Shown here in pieces: positions 1-8,646 of a stretch of 18,487 nucleotides of DNA. The position numbers were made by a program, and so were the translations under genes. The stretch comes from Clostridia bacterium (GTDB taxonomy: Bacteria; Bacillota_A; Clostridia; Christensenellales; Aristaeellaceae). The first letter of the stretch is position 1; each line of letters opens with the position of its first letter. The stretch covers positions 1-18,487 of the forward strand of contig BNUH01000053.1 in the NCBI GenBank assembly GCA_025997215.1. The letters run 5' to 3'. A model generated the notes under the pieces. The model was not told the DNA's origin. It saw only the letters and a list, made by a program, of their open reading frames with translations, and ran no database searches.

Positions 1-66
1 GGCCAGCCGGATGAGCCGCTGCTAGGCATGATCACACCGTGGGATGTTCTAGGCAGACGGGCATAA
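1..66 (+). CDS. C-terminal end of a CBS-domain-like protein (partial)
   Basis: Reading from base 1 gives 21 residues and a TAA stop. The peptide contains LLGMITPWDVLGRR, which matches the usual end of a CBS domain (a hydrophobic strand, then G-x-I-T-x-x-D-[VL]-L). CBS domains bind adenosyl ligands and regulate enzymes, channels and transporters, but the protein type cannot be told from this fragment. It converges on the leftward oxidase-like gene, with only 26 AT-rich bases between the two stops and no clear hairpin terminator there. The call rests on one short motif. Confidence 0.5.
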   Translation, partial: GQPDEPLLGMITPWDVLGRRA

Positions 67-92
67 CAACTATAATTATATTACAAGACTTG

Positions 93-533
93 CTATATAA
101 CCCCTTCAACATACTGCCAGTCGACGAACAGATTATAACGCTTCGTCGTAAACTTCAGCACACAATAACCAGGATCATCCGCAGCTGTGAAGTGATTCTC
201 CAGGCCGGAATACCACATCTCCTTCTTGACAGCAGGATCGGTGATAATCTCAACGTCCCCCGAAAGACTGATGCTAAAGTCGCCGCCGCTGAAGCTCACG
301 TTCGCGACGGATCCTGTCGCGTGGATGCGTTTAACCTTGCTGCTCCCAAGCCCAGTGCCGAAGGTTATCCATTTGATGCCATCCGCCATAACAGGTGTTA
401 TAACAGATGAAGTGGGATAACCATCCGTATCCATCAACGTTATAGCGCAATATAGGTTATCGTTATACTCCCGCCCCATCACCGAATGCTGCGCAATGAT
501 CTCCGCAGCCTTGTCGATAATTTCCTGACTCAT
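93..533 (-). CDS. Pyridoxamine 5'-phosphate oxidase-fold protein (general stress protein 26-like)
   Basis: A 146-residue protein of the flavin-binding split-barrel (PNPOx-like) superfamily. Family features are the strand WITFGTGLGSSKVKRI (about residues 54-69), which resembles the W-F-x-T-x-x-x-S-x-K-V pattern of the group, the following A-N-V-S-F strand, and the C-terminal D-P-G-Y-C-V-L-K-F-T stretch. Family members bind FMN or F420, or act as small redox or stress proteins; the substrate here is unknown. An upstream in-frame ATG at 548 would add five residues, but GGGAGG lies between that codon and the ATG at 533 with about 7 bases of spacing, so 533 is preferred. It begins 24 bases after the penicillin-binding-protein stop and is probably cotranscribed with it. 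Confidence 0.8.
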   Translation of the reverse strand: MSQEIIDKAAEIIAQHSVMGREYNDNLYCAITLMDTDGYPTSSVITPVMADGIKWITFGTGLGSSKVKRIHATGSVANVSFSGGDFSISLSGDVEIITDPAVKKEMWYSGLENHFTAADDPGYCVLKFTTKRYNLFVDWQYVEGVI

Positions 534-557
534 GTGGTATCCTCCCATAATAGTTAA

Positions 558-3293
558 CTAGAACCCAAACCTCGCCATCATCGTGCGCAAGCTCTGCATC
601 GCGTATTGTAACGCTGCCGCGCTGCCGTTGCTGTACAGGGTTTGCTCGGCGGTTACGATCGCGTCCGCGAACGCGCGGTAGTCGTCGGTCGATAGGGTGT
701 AGCCCACCGACGCCAGTTTGGTGTACGCCTCCGAGATCAGCGACTGCGCCTCGCGAACCAAGCCCGAGTCCGGTGCCGCGCCTTCAACCGAGGGCACAGT
801 CCAGATGGTCTGCTGGGTCGGGGCCGTGTGCACCGTGCACTGCATGCCGTTGAGCACCGCCTCGCGCTCATTGGCGCCGCCGCTGATCTGCAGCGTCGCG
901 AATCGGCCCAGGTACTTCTCGATCGTGCTCTTGTACGAACGAGTATAGTTGTATAACGGATGCCCATACGGTATGAATACCGCGGCCGCCGTCTTGGTGG
1001 TTGGGCAGTACGGCCCCGCGATCAGCCCTGTTTCGGTGCAAACGCTGTATTTCTGATGCATCGGGCAGTACGCCGTGGGTTCCGTCCCCTGCTTCCAATA
1101 ATCCGTTACGACTGAATAACCATTGATATCCGCGCGGCAAGCCTCCGTCGCGAGCATGCCCGACACGCCGCACGTTGTAACTTTTATTAACCCCAACGAT
1201 TCTGGCGATGCATCTATTATATCCCTATTGGATAGATTCTTGGCCGTGTGGATCTGTTTCATGAACGCCTGCCACAACGGTGCTGCGTAATCTCCACCTG
1301 TCGCGTTCGATGTCAGCGCCTTATAGTTGTCATGCCCGACCCACACCGCGCCGGAATACCAGCCCGTCACGCCCGTAAAGAATACGCCTTTATAGTCGCT
1401 GTTCGTGCCCGTTTTGCCGCCGACGGTCTGGCCGCTGATCTTCGCGTTGGTTCCGGTGCCGCTAGCGACGGCCTCTTTGAGCATATCCACGATCATCCAC
1501 GCGGTGGACGGCTGGAACACCTGCCGCCGCTCCTGCGAAATATGGGTGTCGAGGATGACATTCCCTCCGGCGTCGATGACGCGGGAAAACGACGTGGGCT
1601 GCAGGTATACGCCATTATTCGCGAGCGCGCCGAACGCGACTGCCATCTGGATGGGTGTGACGCCCGACGAACCCAGCGCCAATCCGTAGCCATCCTTATT
1701 GATGTTGCGCTCGTCCACGCCCAGCAGCCGCAGGAAGCTGTACGAATTCTCAACGCCGACATAATTCGTCAATGCTTGCGCGGCCGACGTGTTATGGGAT
1801 GTGCGCATCGCTTTTCGCAGCGTTTCAGGGCCGCTGTACCCGCCGCCGCCATAATTCTGCGGGAATGAGTCGTCGCCGTCCGAATTCCGCCAGCCGGGAA
1901 TGGGTATGGGCATGTTGAATACGATGCTGGCGGGCGACGCGCCCATCTCCAGCGCGGGGGCGTACACGGTCAGCGGCTTGATGGATGAGCCGACGGGCAT
2001 GCGCATCTCCCACGCGCGGTTGAGCGTGAGCCGCTGGGTCGGCGGATACCGCCCGCCCGCGATAGCCTTGATCTCGCCTGTTCGATAATCGTATACGACC
2101 GCCGCCGCCTGCGGCTGGGGTACTTCGGTGTAAGTGCCGTCGGCGTTGCGCGCGCGGTACACCCTGTCCGTTGGATCGCGCAGACGCGGGTAGTTATCGT
2201 AGTTCGCCAGCACGTTTTCCACAATCCCTTGTATCTGCGGGTCGACGCATAGGTATATGCTGTAGCCGCCCGTGCGCAGCATGGATTCCATCCTGCTGCG
2301 GTTGGCGGAGGTATCCTCATACTGGTAGACCTCCAGCATGCGGGTGACTACATCGTGCAGCGCATACTCGACGTAATATGTATAGTTGTATATGGTTTGG
2401 TCGCTGCCCGGCGCGGTCTGCAGCACGCTGGCCGTCTGCTTGCTAAGGGCGGACTGATATTCCTCCTGCGTGATGAATTGATTCTCATACATCATGCGCA
2501 GTACATAATCCGTTCGGTTGTTAGTGATCTCCATGCTGTTGGACGCGGCCGTATTCCGCGTGAAAAAATTCCTTCTTGGATTATAATAGTATGGACTGCG
2601 CGTCACGCCCGCGAGCATCGCGCATTCCCTCAGCGTCAGATCCTTCAGATCCTTGCCGAAGTAGCCGTATGCGGCGGTCTTGACGCCGTAATAATTCTCG
2701 CCCAGATAGATTGTATTGAGGTAGGACTCCAGGATTTGATCCTTGGTGTACTTGGATTCCAGCTCCATGGCCAGATATGCTTCCTGGATTTTTCGCTTAT
2801 AGGATTGCTCGTCGCTTAGCATGCGCTGTTTGATCAGCTGCTGGGTAATGGTCGAACCGCCTTGGGTGGCGCTGCTGGTCAGGTTGCTGACGAACGCGCC
2901 GAGTATCCGCTTGACGTCCACGCCCGTATGCCTGTAAAACCTCGCGTCCTCCACGGCGACAAACGCATGCTGCAAACTCGTTGGAATCTCCGTGATGCTC
3001 ACAAGCACGCGATCCTCGGTACCCTTGTACGTTGTGATCAGATTCCCCTGCGAATCGTAGATGAACGAGGTCTGCGCCTGATCGTCAAAATTGCCGACGT
3101 CCAGTGTAGGCGCGGTTTCGACGTAAGCCTTGGCGATACCCATGATTACACCGACCCCGGCCAGGCCCGCGACCAGTATGAGCACGGCCAGGATTTTCAC
3201 GCACGTGGCCAGCGTCGACAAAACAAAACCACCGCTGCGAATGCGCGGCTTGAATATGGACGAGTGGATCGGTTTATTCAAAACAGGTTGCAT
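558..3293 (-). CDS. Class A penicillin-binding protein (PBP1A-type glycosyltransferase/transpeptidase)
   Basis: A 911-residue bifunctional peptidoglycan synthase. It polymerises lipid II outside the membrane and crosslinks the stem peptides. A short cytoplasmic N-terminus is followed by one membrane segment (about 31-53). The GT51 domain shows EDARFYRHTG (catalytic Glu115), QGGSTITQQ (144-152) and the K-R-K-I-Q-E-A stretch (166-172). The transpeptidase domain has the complete penicillin-binding set: SSIK with nucleophile Ser436, SHN at 499-501 and KTG at 627-629. After about residue 700 comes a tail with two similar 12-residue elements, C708-C719 and C752-C763, each of the form C-x-x-[ST]-G-x-x-A-x-x-x-C, plus Cys743. 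A helical stretch closes the protein. The start is well set by GGAGG 7 bases upstream. The gene leads a probable two-gene unit with the downstream PNPOx-fold gene. Family assignment is secure; the exact paralogue (PonA, PbpF and so on) is not. Confidence 0.95.
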   Translation of the reverse strand: MQPVLNKPIHSSIFKPRIRSGGFVLSTLATCVKILAVLILVAGLAGVGVIMGIAKAYVETAPTLDVGNFDDQAQTSFIYDSQGNLITTYKGTEDRVLVSITEIPTSLQHAFVAVEDARFYRHTGVDVKRILGAFVSNLTSSATQGGSTITQQLIKQRMLSDEQSYKRKIQEAYLAMELESKYTKDQILESYLNTIYLGENYYGVKTAAYGYFGKDLKDLTLRECAMLAGVTRSPYYYNPRRNFFTRNTAASNSMEITNNRTDYVLRMMYENQFITQEEYQSALSKQTASVLQTAPGSDQTIYNYTYYVEYALHDVVTRMLEVYQYEDTSANRSRMESMLRTGGYSIYLCVDPQIQGIVENVLANYDNYPRLRDPTDRVYRARNADGTYTEVPQPQAAAVVYDYRTGEIKAIAGGRYPPTQRLTLNRAWEMRMPVGSSIKPLTVYAPALEMGASPASIVFNMPIPIPGWRNSDGDDSFPQNYGGGGYSGPETLRKAMRTSHNTSAAQALTNYVGVENSYSFLRLLGVDERNINKDGYGLALGSSGVTPIQMAVAFGALANNGVYLQPTSFSRVIDAGGNVILDTHISQERRQVFQPSTAWMIVDMLKEAVASGTGTNAKISGQTVGGKTGTNSDYKGVFFTGVTGWYSGAVWVGHDNYKALTSNATGGDYAAPLWQAFMKQIHTAKNLSNRDIIDASPESLGLIKVTTCGVSGMLATEACRADINGYSVVTDYWKQGTEPTAYCPMHQKYSVCTETGLIAGPYCPTTKTAAAVFIPYGHPLYNYTRSYKSTIEKYLGRFATLQISGGANEREAVLNGMQCTVHTAPTQQTIWTVPSVEGAAPDSGLVREAQSLISEAYTKLASVGYTLSTDDYRAFADAIVTAEQTLYSNGSAAALQYAMQSLRTMMARFGF

Positions 3294-3340
3294 AACAAAC
3301 CTCCGATGCTCGCGCGGGAATTCGTTAACAAGGAAACTTC

Positions 3341-3360
3341 GTTGCGTTATATTAACGAAC
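3341..3360. promoter_or_regulatory. Imperfect 20-base dyad upstream of the penicillin-binding-protein gene
   Basis: The sequence GTTGCGTTATATTAACGAAC is an inverted repeat: outer GTT/AAC, one mismatch, then CGTTA/TAACG around a 3-base centre. It lies about 48-67 bases before the ATG at 3293, inside the 124-base gap to the small His-tail gene. It could be an operator or a weak hairpin. I see no convincing -35/-10 pair in this gap, so the penicillin-binding-protein gene may be read from the promoter further upstream. Confidence 0.25.
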
Positions 3361-3417
3361 GGCAGCCACGCCTTATTCCCGCGCCGCAGGAGGATTAGGG
3401 ATTCACAGTTATCCCGC

Positions 3418-3657
3418 TTACCAGTGGCGGTGCCAGTGCCAATGACCGTGCCTATGCCGGAACGCGTGCCCGATCATACCAATCCCGAATAATCCAATCG
3501 GCACCCCGATGAACCAACCCACAATCGTCGCGATGAACGCGATAGCCAGCGCTATGCAGACAATCCCGATTATCAGCCCGAACAGCCCGCCTACCAGCGA
3601 GAACACCCAGCCGATAATCCCTGCAACCAGGTGGAACGGCCAGAGAATGCATCCCAT
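3418..3657 (-). CDS. Small hydrophobic membrane protein with alternating-histidine tail
   Basis: A 79-residue protein I do not recognise. Residues 1-62 are almost wholly hydrophobic and glycine-rich, enough for two short membrane spans (about 10-32 and 33-58). The last 16 residues, HAFRHRHGHWHWHRHW, hold seven histidines; six of them (68, 70, 72, 74, 76, 78) alternate exactly with Arg, Gly or Trp. This suggests metal binding or a basic surface patch, which is inference. A GTG at 3666 is in frame, but it would leave only 3 bases after GGAGG. The ATG at 3657 sits 8 bases after GGAGG and is preferred. A plausible promoter lies 43 bases upstream. The next gene downstream is the class A penicillin-binding protein, 124 bases away, so an envelope role is possible but unproven. 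Confidence 0.7.
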   Translation of the reverse strand: MGCILWPFHLVAGIIGWVFSLVGGLFGLIIGIVCIALAIAFIATIVGWFIGVPIGLFGIGMIGHAFRHRHGHWHWHRHW

Positions 3658-3699
3658 CTCACTCACCTCCCATGCTCATTTCCGTAACCCTTCTGGGAT

Positions 3700-3728
3700 A
3701 GTATACGGGAATTTCACATTCCGTTCAT
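3700..3728 (-). promoter_or_regulatory. Candidate sigma-A promoter for the small His-tail gene
   Basis: On the minus strand ATGAAC (3723-3728) and TATACT (3700-3705) are separated by 17 bases. The -10 is good (5 of 6) and the -35 weak (3 of 6). The -10 lies 42 bases before the preferred ATG at 3657. It may also serve the downstream penicillin-binding-protein and PNPOx-fold genes. Confidence 0.4.
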
Positions 3729-3804
3729 GAGAGGATGGTTAGAATTGGGTGAATTTGCGGATCGCGTTTGATTATTCTTTCAGTAGACTGTGTTAATGCG
3801 CGCC

Positions 3805-3855
3805 GCCTGCGGGCGGGCTTGCCCCAACTGCGGTTGGGGCAATCCGCCCGCAGGC
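3805..3855 (-). terminator. Long GC-rich hairpin directly after pyrG (terminator-like or repeat element)
   Basis: GCCTGCGGGCGG (3805-3816) pairs with CCGCCCGCAGGC (3844-3855). Inside it TTGCCCCAAC (3819-3828) pairs with GTTGGGGCAA (3833-3842) around a TGCG loop. Twenty-two base pairs are broken only by a GC/T internal bulge. The structure starts 5 bases after the pyrG stop. No run of U follows in either direction, so it is not a canonical intrinsic terminator. It could block transcription, protect the 3' end of the message, or be a dispersed palindromic repeat. Confidence 0.45.
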
Positions 3856-3860
3856 AGTGC

Positions 3861-5504
3861 TTAACTTAGCTTGACAGCATTGAGGCTATGCCCCACTGCA
3901 GCCTCAATAAATCCCCTGAATATCGGATGCGCCCGGTTTGGACGGCTTTTGAATTCAGGATGGAACTGCACGCCCACGTAGAACGGATGATCTTTCAGCT
4001 CTATCATCTCGACGAGCCATTCGTCGGGCGAGTGTCCGGACACGACCAGTCCGGCTTGTACCAACTCCGGGCGGAATTTGTTGTTAACTTCATAACGATG
4101 TCGATGCCGCTCGCTGATCGCAGGCTGGTTGTACAATTCGCACGCGCGGGTGCCGTCAACCAGCGTGCAGGGGTACGCGCCCAAGCGCATCGTGCCGCCC
4201 TTGGGGAGGTTGCCCTGCTGGTCGGGCATCAGCGCGATAACGTTGTGTTCGCCGTCCGGGTCGAATTCCTCCGAGTTGGCGCTCGTCCAGCCCAGGACGC
4301 CGCGCGCGTACTCGATCGTGGCAATCTGCAGCCCGAGACATATGCCGAAGTAGGGCACCCTATTGACCCTCGCGTAATTCGCCGCGCAAATCATGCCCTC
4401 GATGCCTCTGCTGCCGAACCCACCCGGCACCAGTATGCCGTCGCAATCCTCGAGCGTTGCGGCGCAACCGTCGGGCGCATCCTCCAGGTCGGACGCGTCG
4501 ATCCACTTGACCTCCACCTGCGCGGCATTCTCATAACCCGCGTGCGTGAGTGACTCCACCACCGATAGATAAGCATCGTGCAGTTGGACATACTTCCCCA
4601 CCAGCGCGATACGTATGCGGTGTTCGCGTCTGGACGCGCGGCGCAGCATCGCGTCCCACTCCTCAAAGTTCGGCGGCGGGCAGGTCAGCCCCAGTTTGTG
4701 CAGGACGAGGTCCGATATGCCTTGCGATTCCAGCATGCCGGGGACTTCATACAGCCCGGGCATGGTCACATTGCTGATGACGCACTGGGGCGGCACGCCG
4801 CACTGCTCGGCGATCTTGCGCTTCAGCTCGAAGGGCAGCGGCTTGTCGCACCGCGCGATGATGAGGTCCGGTGTGATGCCGAGCGACTGCAGTTCATGCA
4901 CGCTGTGCTGGGTTGGCTTGGTCTTGTATTCGCCCGCCGCCGAGACGTACGGCACCAGCGTCACGTGCAGGAATACGCATCGGCCCCTCCCCAGCTCCTG
5001 CGCGGTCTGTCTCACCGCCTCCAGGAACGGCGAGCTTTCGATGTCGCCGATCGTGCCGCCGATCTCCGTTATGACAATATCCGCGCGGCCGTTTTCGCCG
5101 ACCGCGAATATAAATCGCTTTATCTCGTCCGTAATATGCGGAATAATTTGAACGGTCTGGCCGAGGTAGCTGCCTTCGCGCTCCTTCGACAAAACATTCC
5201 AATAGACCTTGCCCGAGGTCATGTTGGAATACTGATTCAAATCCTCGTCGATGAACCGCTCGTAATGCCCCAGATCCAGGTCGGTCTCCGCGCCGTCGTC
5301 GGTCACGAACACCTCGCCGTGCTGGAATGGGTTCATCGTGCCGGGATCCACGTTCAGGTACGGGTCGAGCTTCTGGGACGCCACTTTAAGGCCGCGCATC
5401 TTCAGCAGCCGGCCCAGCGACGCAGCCGTGATGCCCTTACCTAAACCGGATAACACGCCGCCCGTTACGAATATATAACGTGTTTTCATGCTTTCGCCGT
5501 TCAT
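3861..5504 (-). CDS. pyrG: CTP synthase
   Basis: A 547-residue CTP synthase, the usual length. It aminates UTP to CTP in the cytoplasm using ATP and glutamine, with GTP as activator. The N-terminal synthetase domain begins [15 protein letters not shown] (11-25) with the ATP loop, and contains [11 protein letters not shown] (45-55), the [14 protein letters not shown] metal region (62-75) and [10 protein letters not shown] (147-156). The class I glutamine amidotransferase domain shows PGGFGSRG (360-367), nucleophile Cys389 in GICLG, and His515/Glu517 in QFHPE. The ATG overlaps the purA stop as ATGA and follows AGGTGA by 6 bases, which supports this start and translational coupling. A second Met at residue 6 is possible but lacks a better ribosome site. 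It is the last gene of the leftward train. Confidence 0.97.
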   Translation of the reverse strand: MNGESMKTRYIFVTGGVLSGLGKGITAASLGRLLKMRGLKVASQKLDPYLNVDPGTMNPFQHGEVFVTDDGAETDLDLGHYERFIDEDLNQYSNMTSGKVYWNVLSKEREGSYLGQTVQIIPHITDEIKRFIFAVGENGRADIVITEIGGTIGDIESSPFLEAVRQTAQELGRGRCVFLHVTLVPYVSAAGEYKTKPTQHSVHELQSLGITPDLIIARCDKPLPFELKRKIAEQCGVPPQCVISNVTMPGLYEVPGMLESQGISDLVLHKLGLTCPPPNFEEWDAMLRRASRREHRIRIALVGKYVQLHDAYLSVVESLTHAGYENAAQVEVKWIDASDLEDAPDGCAATLEDCDGILVPGGFGSRGIEGMICAANYARVNRVPYFGICLGLQIATIEYARGVLGWTSANSEEFDPDGEHNVIALMPDQQGNLPKGGTMRLGAYPCTLVDGTRACELYNQPAISERHRHRYEVNNKFRPELVQAGLVVSGHSPDEWLVEMIELKDHPFYVGVQFHPEFKSRPNRAHPIFRGFIEAAVGHSLNAVKLS

Positions 5505-6802
5505 ACGCGTTCACCTGATGGGACACGGCCTTCCCTGGTCACATACGCCTCGCGGCTCGGCCCGACTGATACGGTCTTGATGGGACAGTTGATGCGCCGT
5601 TCGATCCACTCGATATAGCTACGGGCATTCGGGGGCAACTCTGATTCGTCGCGGTAATGCCCGGTCGGGGTATGCCAGCCGGGGAGCGTCTCGAATATGG
5701 GCTTCGCGCGTTCCAGCCGCGCGCCCGTCGGGAATATATCCGTGCGCTGCCCGTCGATCGCATATGCCACGCACACGGGTATCTCTTCCAAATAATCCAG
5801 CGTATCCAGCTTGGTCAGGACGATCTCGCTGACGCCCTGCATCCTCACGCCGTACTTGGTCGCCACCACGTCAAACCCGCCGACCATCCGTGGCCGACCC
5901 GTTGCCGCGCCGTACTCGTCGCCCTCTTCGCGCAATTTGTCGGCCAGCTTGTCCGGCAGCTTGGCCACGAACGGCCCGCCGCCTACGCTGGATGAGAAGG
6001 CCTTCACCACGCCGACGACCCGATCCAGCCGCCGCGCCGGAATCCCCGCGCCGATGGGCGCGTACGCCGCCAGCGCGGATGAGGATGTTGTGTAAGGATA
6101 AATACCATAATCCAGGTCACGCAGCGTACCCAGCTGCGCTTCAAGCAGTATATTCTTGCCAGATTCTGCCGCTTCATCCAGGTAAGTATCCACATCAACG
6201 ATGAATGCCTTGAACGGATCGCCGTAGGTATGCAGCCAAGCCAGCGTATCCTCCAGCGTGTACGGCTGCAACCCATACGGCGCCGCGACGGTGAGATTCT
6301 TCCATTCGACAAGACGCGCGGTGAGCGTGCGAAGATAATCATGGTCGAGCAGATCCTCCATCCGCAGCGCCTTGCGCAGGGCGCGGTCGGCGTAGGCCGG
6401 GCCAATGCCGCGCCGGGTACTGCCCTGCTTCGCGCCGCCCAGACGATCCTCCTCCAGGCCGTCGGTATGGCGGTGCCAGGGCATGCAGATGGCGGCGCGC
6501 TTGCTGATCATAAGATTATCGGAGGTAATCTTGATGCCGCGCTCGCGCAGACCATTCACTTCATTAAACAGGTGCTCAATATCCACGACCATGCCGCCGC
6601 CCAGCACATTGACAACGTTCGCGTGGAACACCCCGGAGGGCACCAGATTCAGTACAAACTTACCAAATTCATTGACGATGGTATGCCCCGCGTTGTTGCC
6701 GCCCTGATAACGCGCGACAATATCCGCGTGTTCGGCCAGCAGATCCACCGTGCGGCCCTTGCCTTCGTCGCCCCAGTTGATACCGACTACTGATGTGAGC
6801 AT
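5501..6802 (-). CDS. purA: Adenylosuccinate synthetase, divergent clostridial-type variant
   Basis: A 433-residue enzyme that joins IMP and aspartate using GTP, the first committed step to AMP. The N-terminal GDEGKG loop (11-16) with catalytic Asp12, and [11 protein letters not shown] (31-41) with His40, are intact, as is VSVGPSRE (411-418). Some usually constant places differ. The IMP loop reads EAQLG (221-225) where the common form is EGAQG. The segment GSTRRGIG (127-134) replaces GTTGRGIG. The aspartate loop reads [13 protein letters not shown] (299-311) rather than TTGRRRRTGW-like. From memory this matches a variant found in many Clostridia, so it is probably active. Asp12 argues against the phage PurZ type. 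The start follows AAGGAGG by 6 bases. It lies 37 bases after the exporter stop and overlaps pyrG by 4 bases. Confidence 0.93.
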   Translation of the reverse strand: MLTSVVGINWGDEGKGRTVDLLAEHADIVARYQGGNNAGHTIVNEFGKFVLNLVPSGVFHANVVNVLGGGMVVDIEHLFNEVNGLRERGIKITSDNLMISKRAAICMPWHRHTDGLEEDRLGGAKQGSTRRGIGPAYADRALRKALRMEDLLDHDYLRTLTARLVEWKNLTVAAPYGLQPYTLEDTLAWLHTYGDPFKAFIVDVDTYLDEAAESGKNILLEAQLGTLRDLDYGIYPYTTSSSALAAYAPIGAGIPARRLDRVVGVVKAFSSSVGGGPFVAKLPDKLADKLREEGDEYGAATGRPRMVGGFDVVATKYGVRMQGVSEIVLTKLDTLDYLEEIPVCVAYAIDGQRTDIFPTGARLERAKPIFETLPGWHTPTGHYRDESELPPNARSYIEWIERRINCPIKTVSVGPSREAYVTREGRVPSGERV

Positions 6803-6808
6803 GTTTTC

Positions 6809-6848
6809 CTCCTTAAGTTCCTAAAGCTCCTTAAATTCCTTAAGCTCC
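6809..6848 (-). repeat. Degenerate 9-base tandem repeat of Shine-Dalgarno-like units before purA
   Basis: On the plus strand the units are CTCCTTAAG, TTCCTAAAG, CTCCTTAAA and TTCCTTAAG, then a partial CTCC. Read as purA leader RNA, each unit gives an AGGA-type motif (AAGGAG, AAGGAA, TAGGAA and so on), spaced 9 bases apart. The purA-proximal one is extended to AAGGAGG and serves as the ribosome site. The stop codon of the upstream exporter gene (6840-6842) lies within the array. Confidence 0.6.
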
Positions 6849-8642
6849 TGCAAGAAATGCGAATTGCGCCTCGCACAATCCTCTATAATGCCCGCCCGGC
6901 AGTTGAATTAGTTCCTCATGTGTGCCGCGCTCAGCGATCTTGCCATCCTGCACGACGAGTATGCAGTCCGCCTTGCGGATCGTTGACAACCGATGTGCGA
7001 TTACAAAGCATGTGCGTCCTGTTAACAGCCGTTCAATCGCCTTTTGGATCAGCTGCTCGGTGTGCGTATCGATGGAGCTGGTGGCCTCATCCAGGATGAG
7101 TATGCGCGGATTATTCAGCAGCGCCCGCGCAAATGAGATCAGCTGTTTCTGTCCGGCGGATAATGTCGAACCGCGCTCATTGACCTCCGTGTTGTAACCC
7201 TTCTCCATCCGCATGATGAAGTCGTGCGCGTACACCGCCTTAGCCGCGTCCATGACCTCATCGTCCGTAGCCTCCAGCCGGCCATAGCGGATATTATCCA
7301 TAATGGTGCCAGAGAATATGAATGAATCCTGCATCATTACCGACATCTGCGAGCGCAGCGAGGATAGCGTCACGGATTGTACGTCCGTGCCGTCGATGAG
7401 CACCCGCCCGCCCGTCGCGTTGTAGAATCGGCTGATGAGGTTCACCACCGTGGACTTGCCCGCGCCTGTCGGTCCGACGAGCGCGACTGTCTGGCCAGCG
7501 TTCGCCGTGAAGCTGACATCCTTCAACACGGTCGTTTCCTTATCATAACCAAATGTCACGTGGTCGAATCGCACCTCGCCCGTGATCGGCGGCATCTGGG
7601 CCGCGCCATCATTGTCGTGCACCTCGATGGGCGTATCCATGATTTCATAGATGCGCTCGACGGAGGCCATAGCGCTCAACAAGGAGTTGTAGAAGTTGGA
7701 TAGGTTGGTGATAGGATCCCAGAATCGGCCCAGATACCACAGTATCAGCAACAGATTCGCCAGCGTGACACCGTGCGTGCCGCCCATCAGCGTCAACCCA
7801 ACCAGGTACACCAGCACCGTACCCAATGTGGACGTGATATCAATCGCCGGCCAGAACAGGTTGTTATACCGAACGGCCTTCATCCAGCTGGATCGGATAT
7901 CGTCGTTGGTGTCGTTGTAGGTGGATTGGTTTTCGCTCTCACGGGTGAAGGATTGGGTTACGCGCATGCCCGCCAGCGACTCGTGCAGGTAACCATTCAT
8001 CGTCGAGGTTTTCATGCGAACCAGCTGCCAGGAGCGCCGCATACGCCGCTTGATGAGTGTAACCAGCGTGGCCAGTATTGTCAGCGAGCACAGCGCAACC
8101 AACGTCAGCCGCCAATCCACCGTCAGCATGATCACGATCAGCAGTATCAGCGTCAGACAATCCACCAGCAGGTTGATGATGCCGTTGGAGAATAGATCGT
8201 TCAGCGAGTTGACGTCGTTGATGACGCGCACCATTATCTTGCCCGCAGACCGCGAGTCGAAGAAGTTGAACGACAATTTTTGGATGTAGTCGAATAGATC
8301 CTGTCGAAGCTGGGCGATCGCGCGGCGGCCGTTCAGGTCTGTGATGCGCACACGTTTGCGCAATACCACGCCGCCTATAGCCGAGCATACGACCATGGCT
8401 GCGACATAAAGTGCCAGCATTCGCGCGTTGAACCCGTCGCGGCTGATGTTTTCCAGCACTCCCACCGCGCGGCTCATGAAGAATGGCCCCGCCAGCCCCA
8501 GCACGGCGTACACGACCATCAGCCCCAGCGCGAACAGCATCTGCTTGCGGTAGGGGTACAGGTAGCGTATCAGGCGCAGGAATTGGGTTTTGTCAAACGG
8601 CGCCTCTAAGATTTCGTCGTCTATAGTGCGAATGCGCGCCAT
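6840..8642 (-). CDS. ABC exporter half-transporter, subunit with the complete Walker B
   Basis: A 600-residue type IV ABC exporter half with an N-terminal membrane domain (about 30-325, six likely spans) fused to an ATPase domain. Walker A is GPTGAGKST (390-398), the Q-loop is near MMQDS (436-440), Walker B is ILILDE (514-519) with catalytic Glu519, and the switch His is 550. The signature reads LSAGQ (494-498) instead of LSGGQ. Together with the upstream partner it forms a heterodimer of the BmrC/BmrD, TM287/288 or LmrC/LmrD kind, exporting drugs, lipids or peptides; the substrate cannot be inferred. The start lies 4 bases after the partner's stop, so the two are translationally coupled. purA follows after 37 bases. 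Confidence 0.92.
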   Translation of the reverse strand: MARIRTIDDEILEAPFDKTQFLRLIRYLYPYRKQMLFALGLMVVYAVLGLAGPFFMSRAVGVLENISRDGFNARMLALYVAAMVVCSAIGGVVLRKRVRITDLNGRRAIAQLRQDLFDYIQKLSFNFFDSRSAGKIMVRVINDVNSLNDLFSNGIINLLVDCLTLILLIVIMLTVDWRLTLVALCSLTILATLVTLIKRRMRRSWQLVRMKTSTMNGYLHESLAGMRVTQSFTRESENQSTYNDTNDDIRSSWMKAVRYNNLFWPAIDITSTLGTVLVYLVGLTLMGGTHGVTLANLLLILWYLGRFWDPITNLSNFYNSLLSAMASVERIYEIMDTPIEVHDNDGAAQMPPITGEVRFDHVTFGYDKETTVLKDVSFTANAGQTVALVGPTGAGKSTVVNLISRFYNATGGRVLIDGTDVQSVTLSSLRSQMSVMMQDSFIFSGTIMDNIRYGRLEATDDEVMDAAKAVYAHDFIMRMEKGYNTEVNERGSTLSAGQKQLISFARALLNNPRILILDEATSSIDTHTEQLIQKAIERLLTGRTCFVIAHRLSTIRKADCILVVQDGKIAERGTHEELIQLPGGHYRGLCEAQFAFLAGA

Positions 8643-8646
8643 GTCC

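Noticed and set aside
1248..1868. A 206-residue plus-strand open frame opposite the penicillin-binding protein.
   Set aside because: It is antisense to the transpeptidase domain with intact motifs; no ribosome site or family motif supports it.
3805..3855. A standard rho-independent terminator of pyrG.
   Set aside because: The stem fits, but no U-run follows on either strand; it is kept only as a terminator-like hairpin.
5501..6802. PurA as a phage-type PurZ (2-aminoadenine DNA synthesis).
   Set aside because: The GDEGKG loop keeps the Asp that PurZ replaces, and the neighbours pyrG and the exporter genes are housekeeping-like, with no phage genes in the window.
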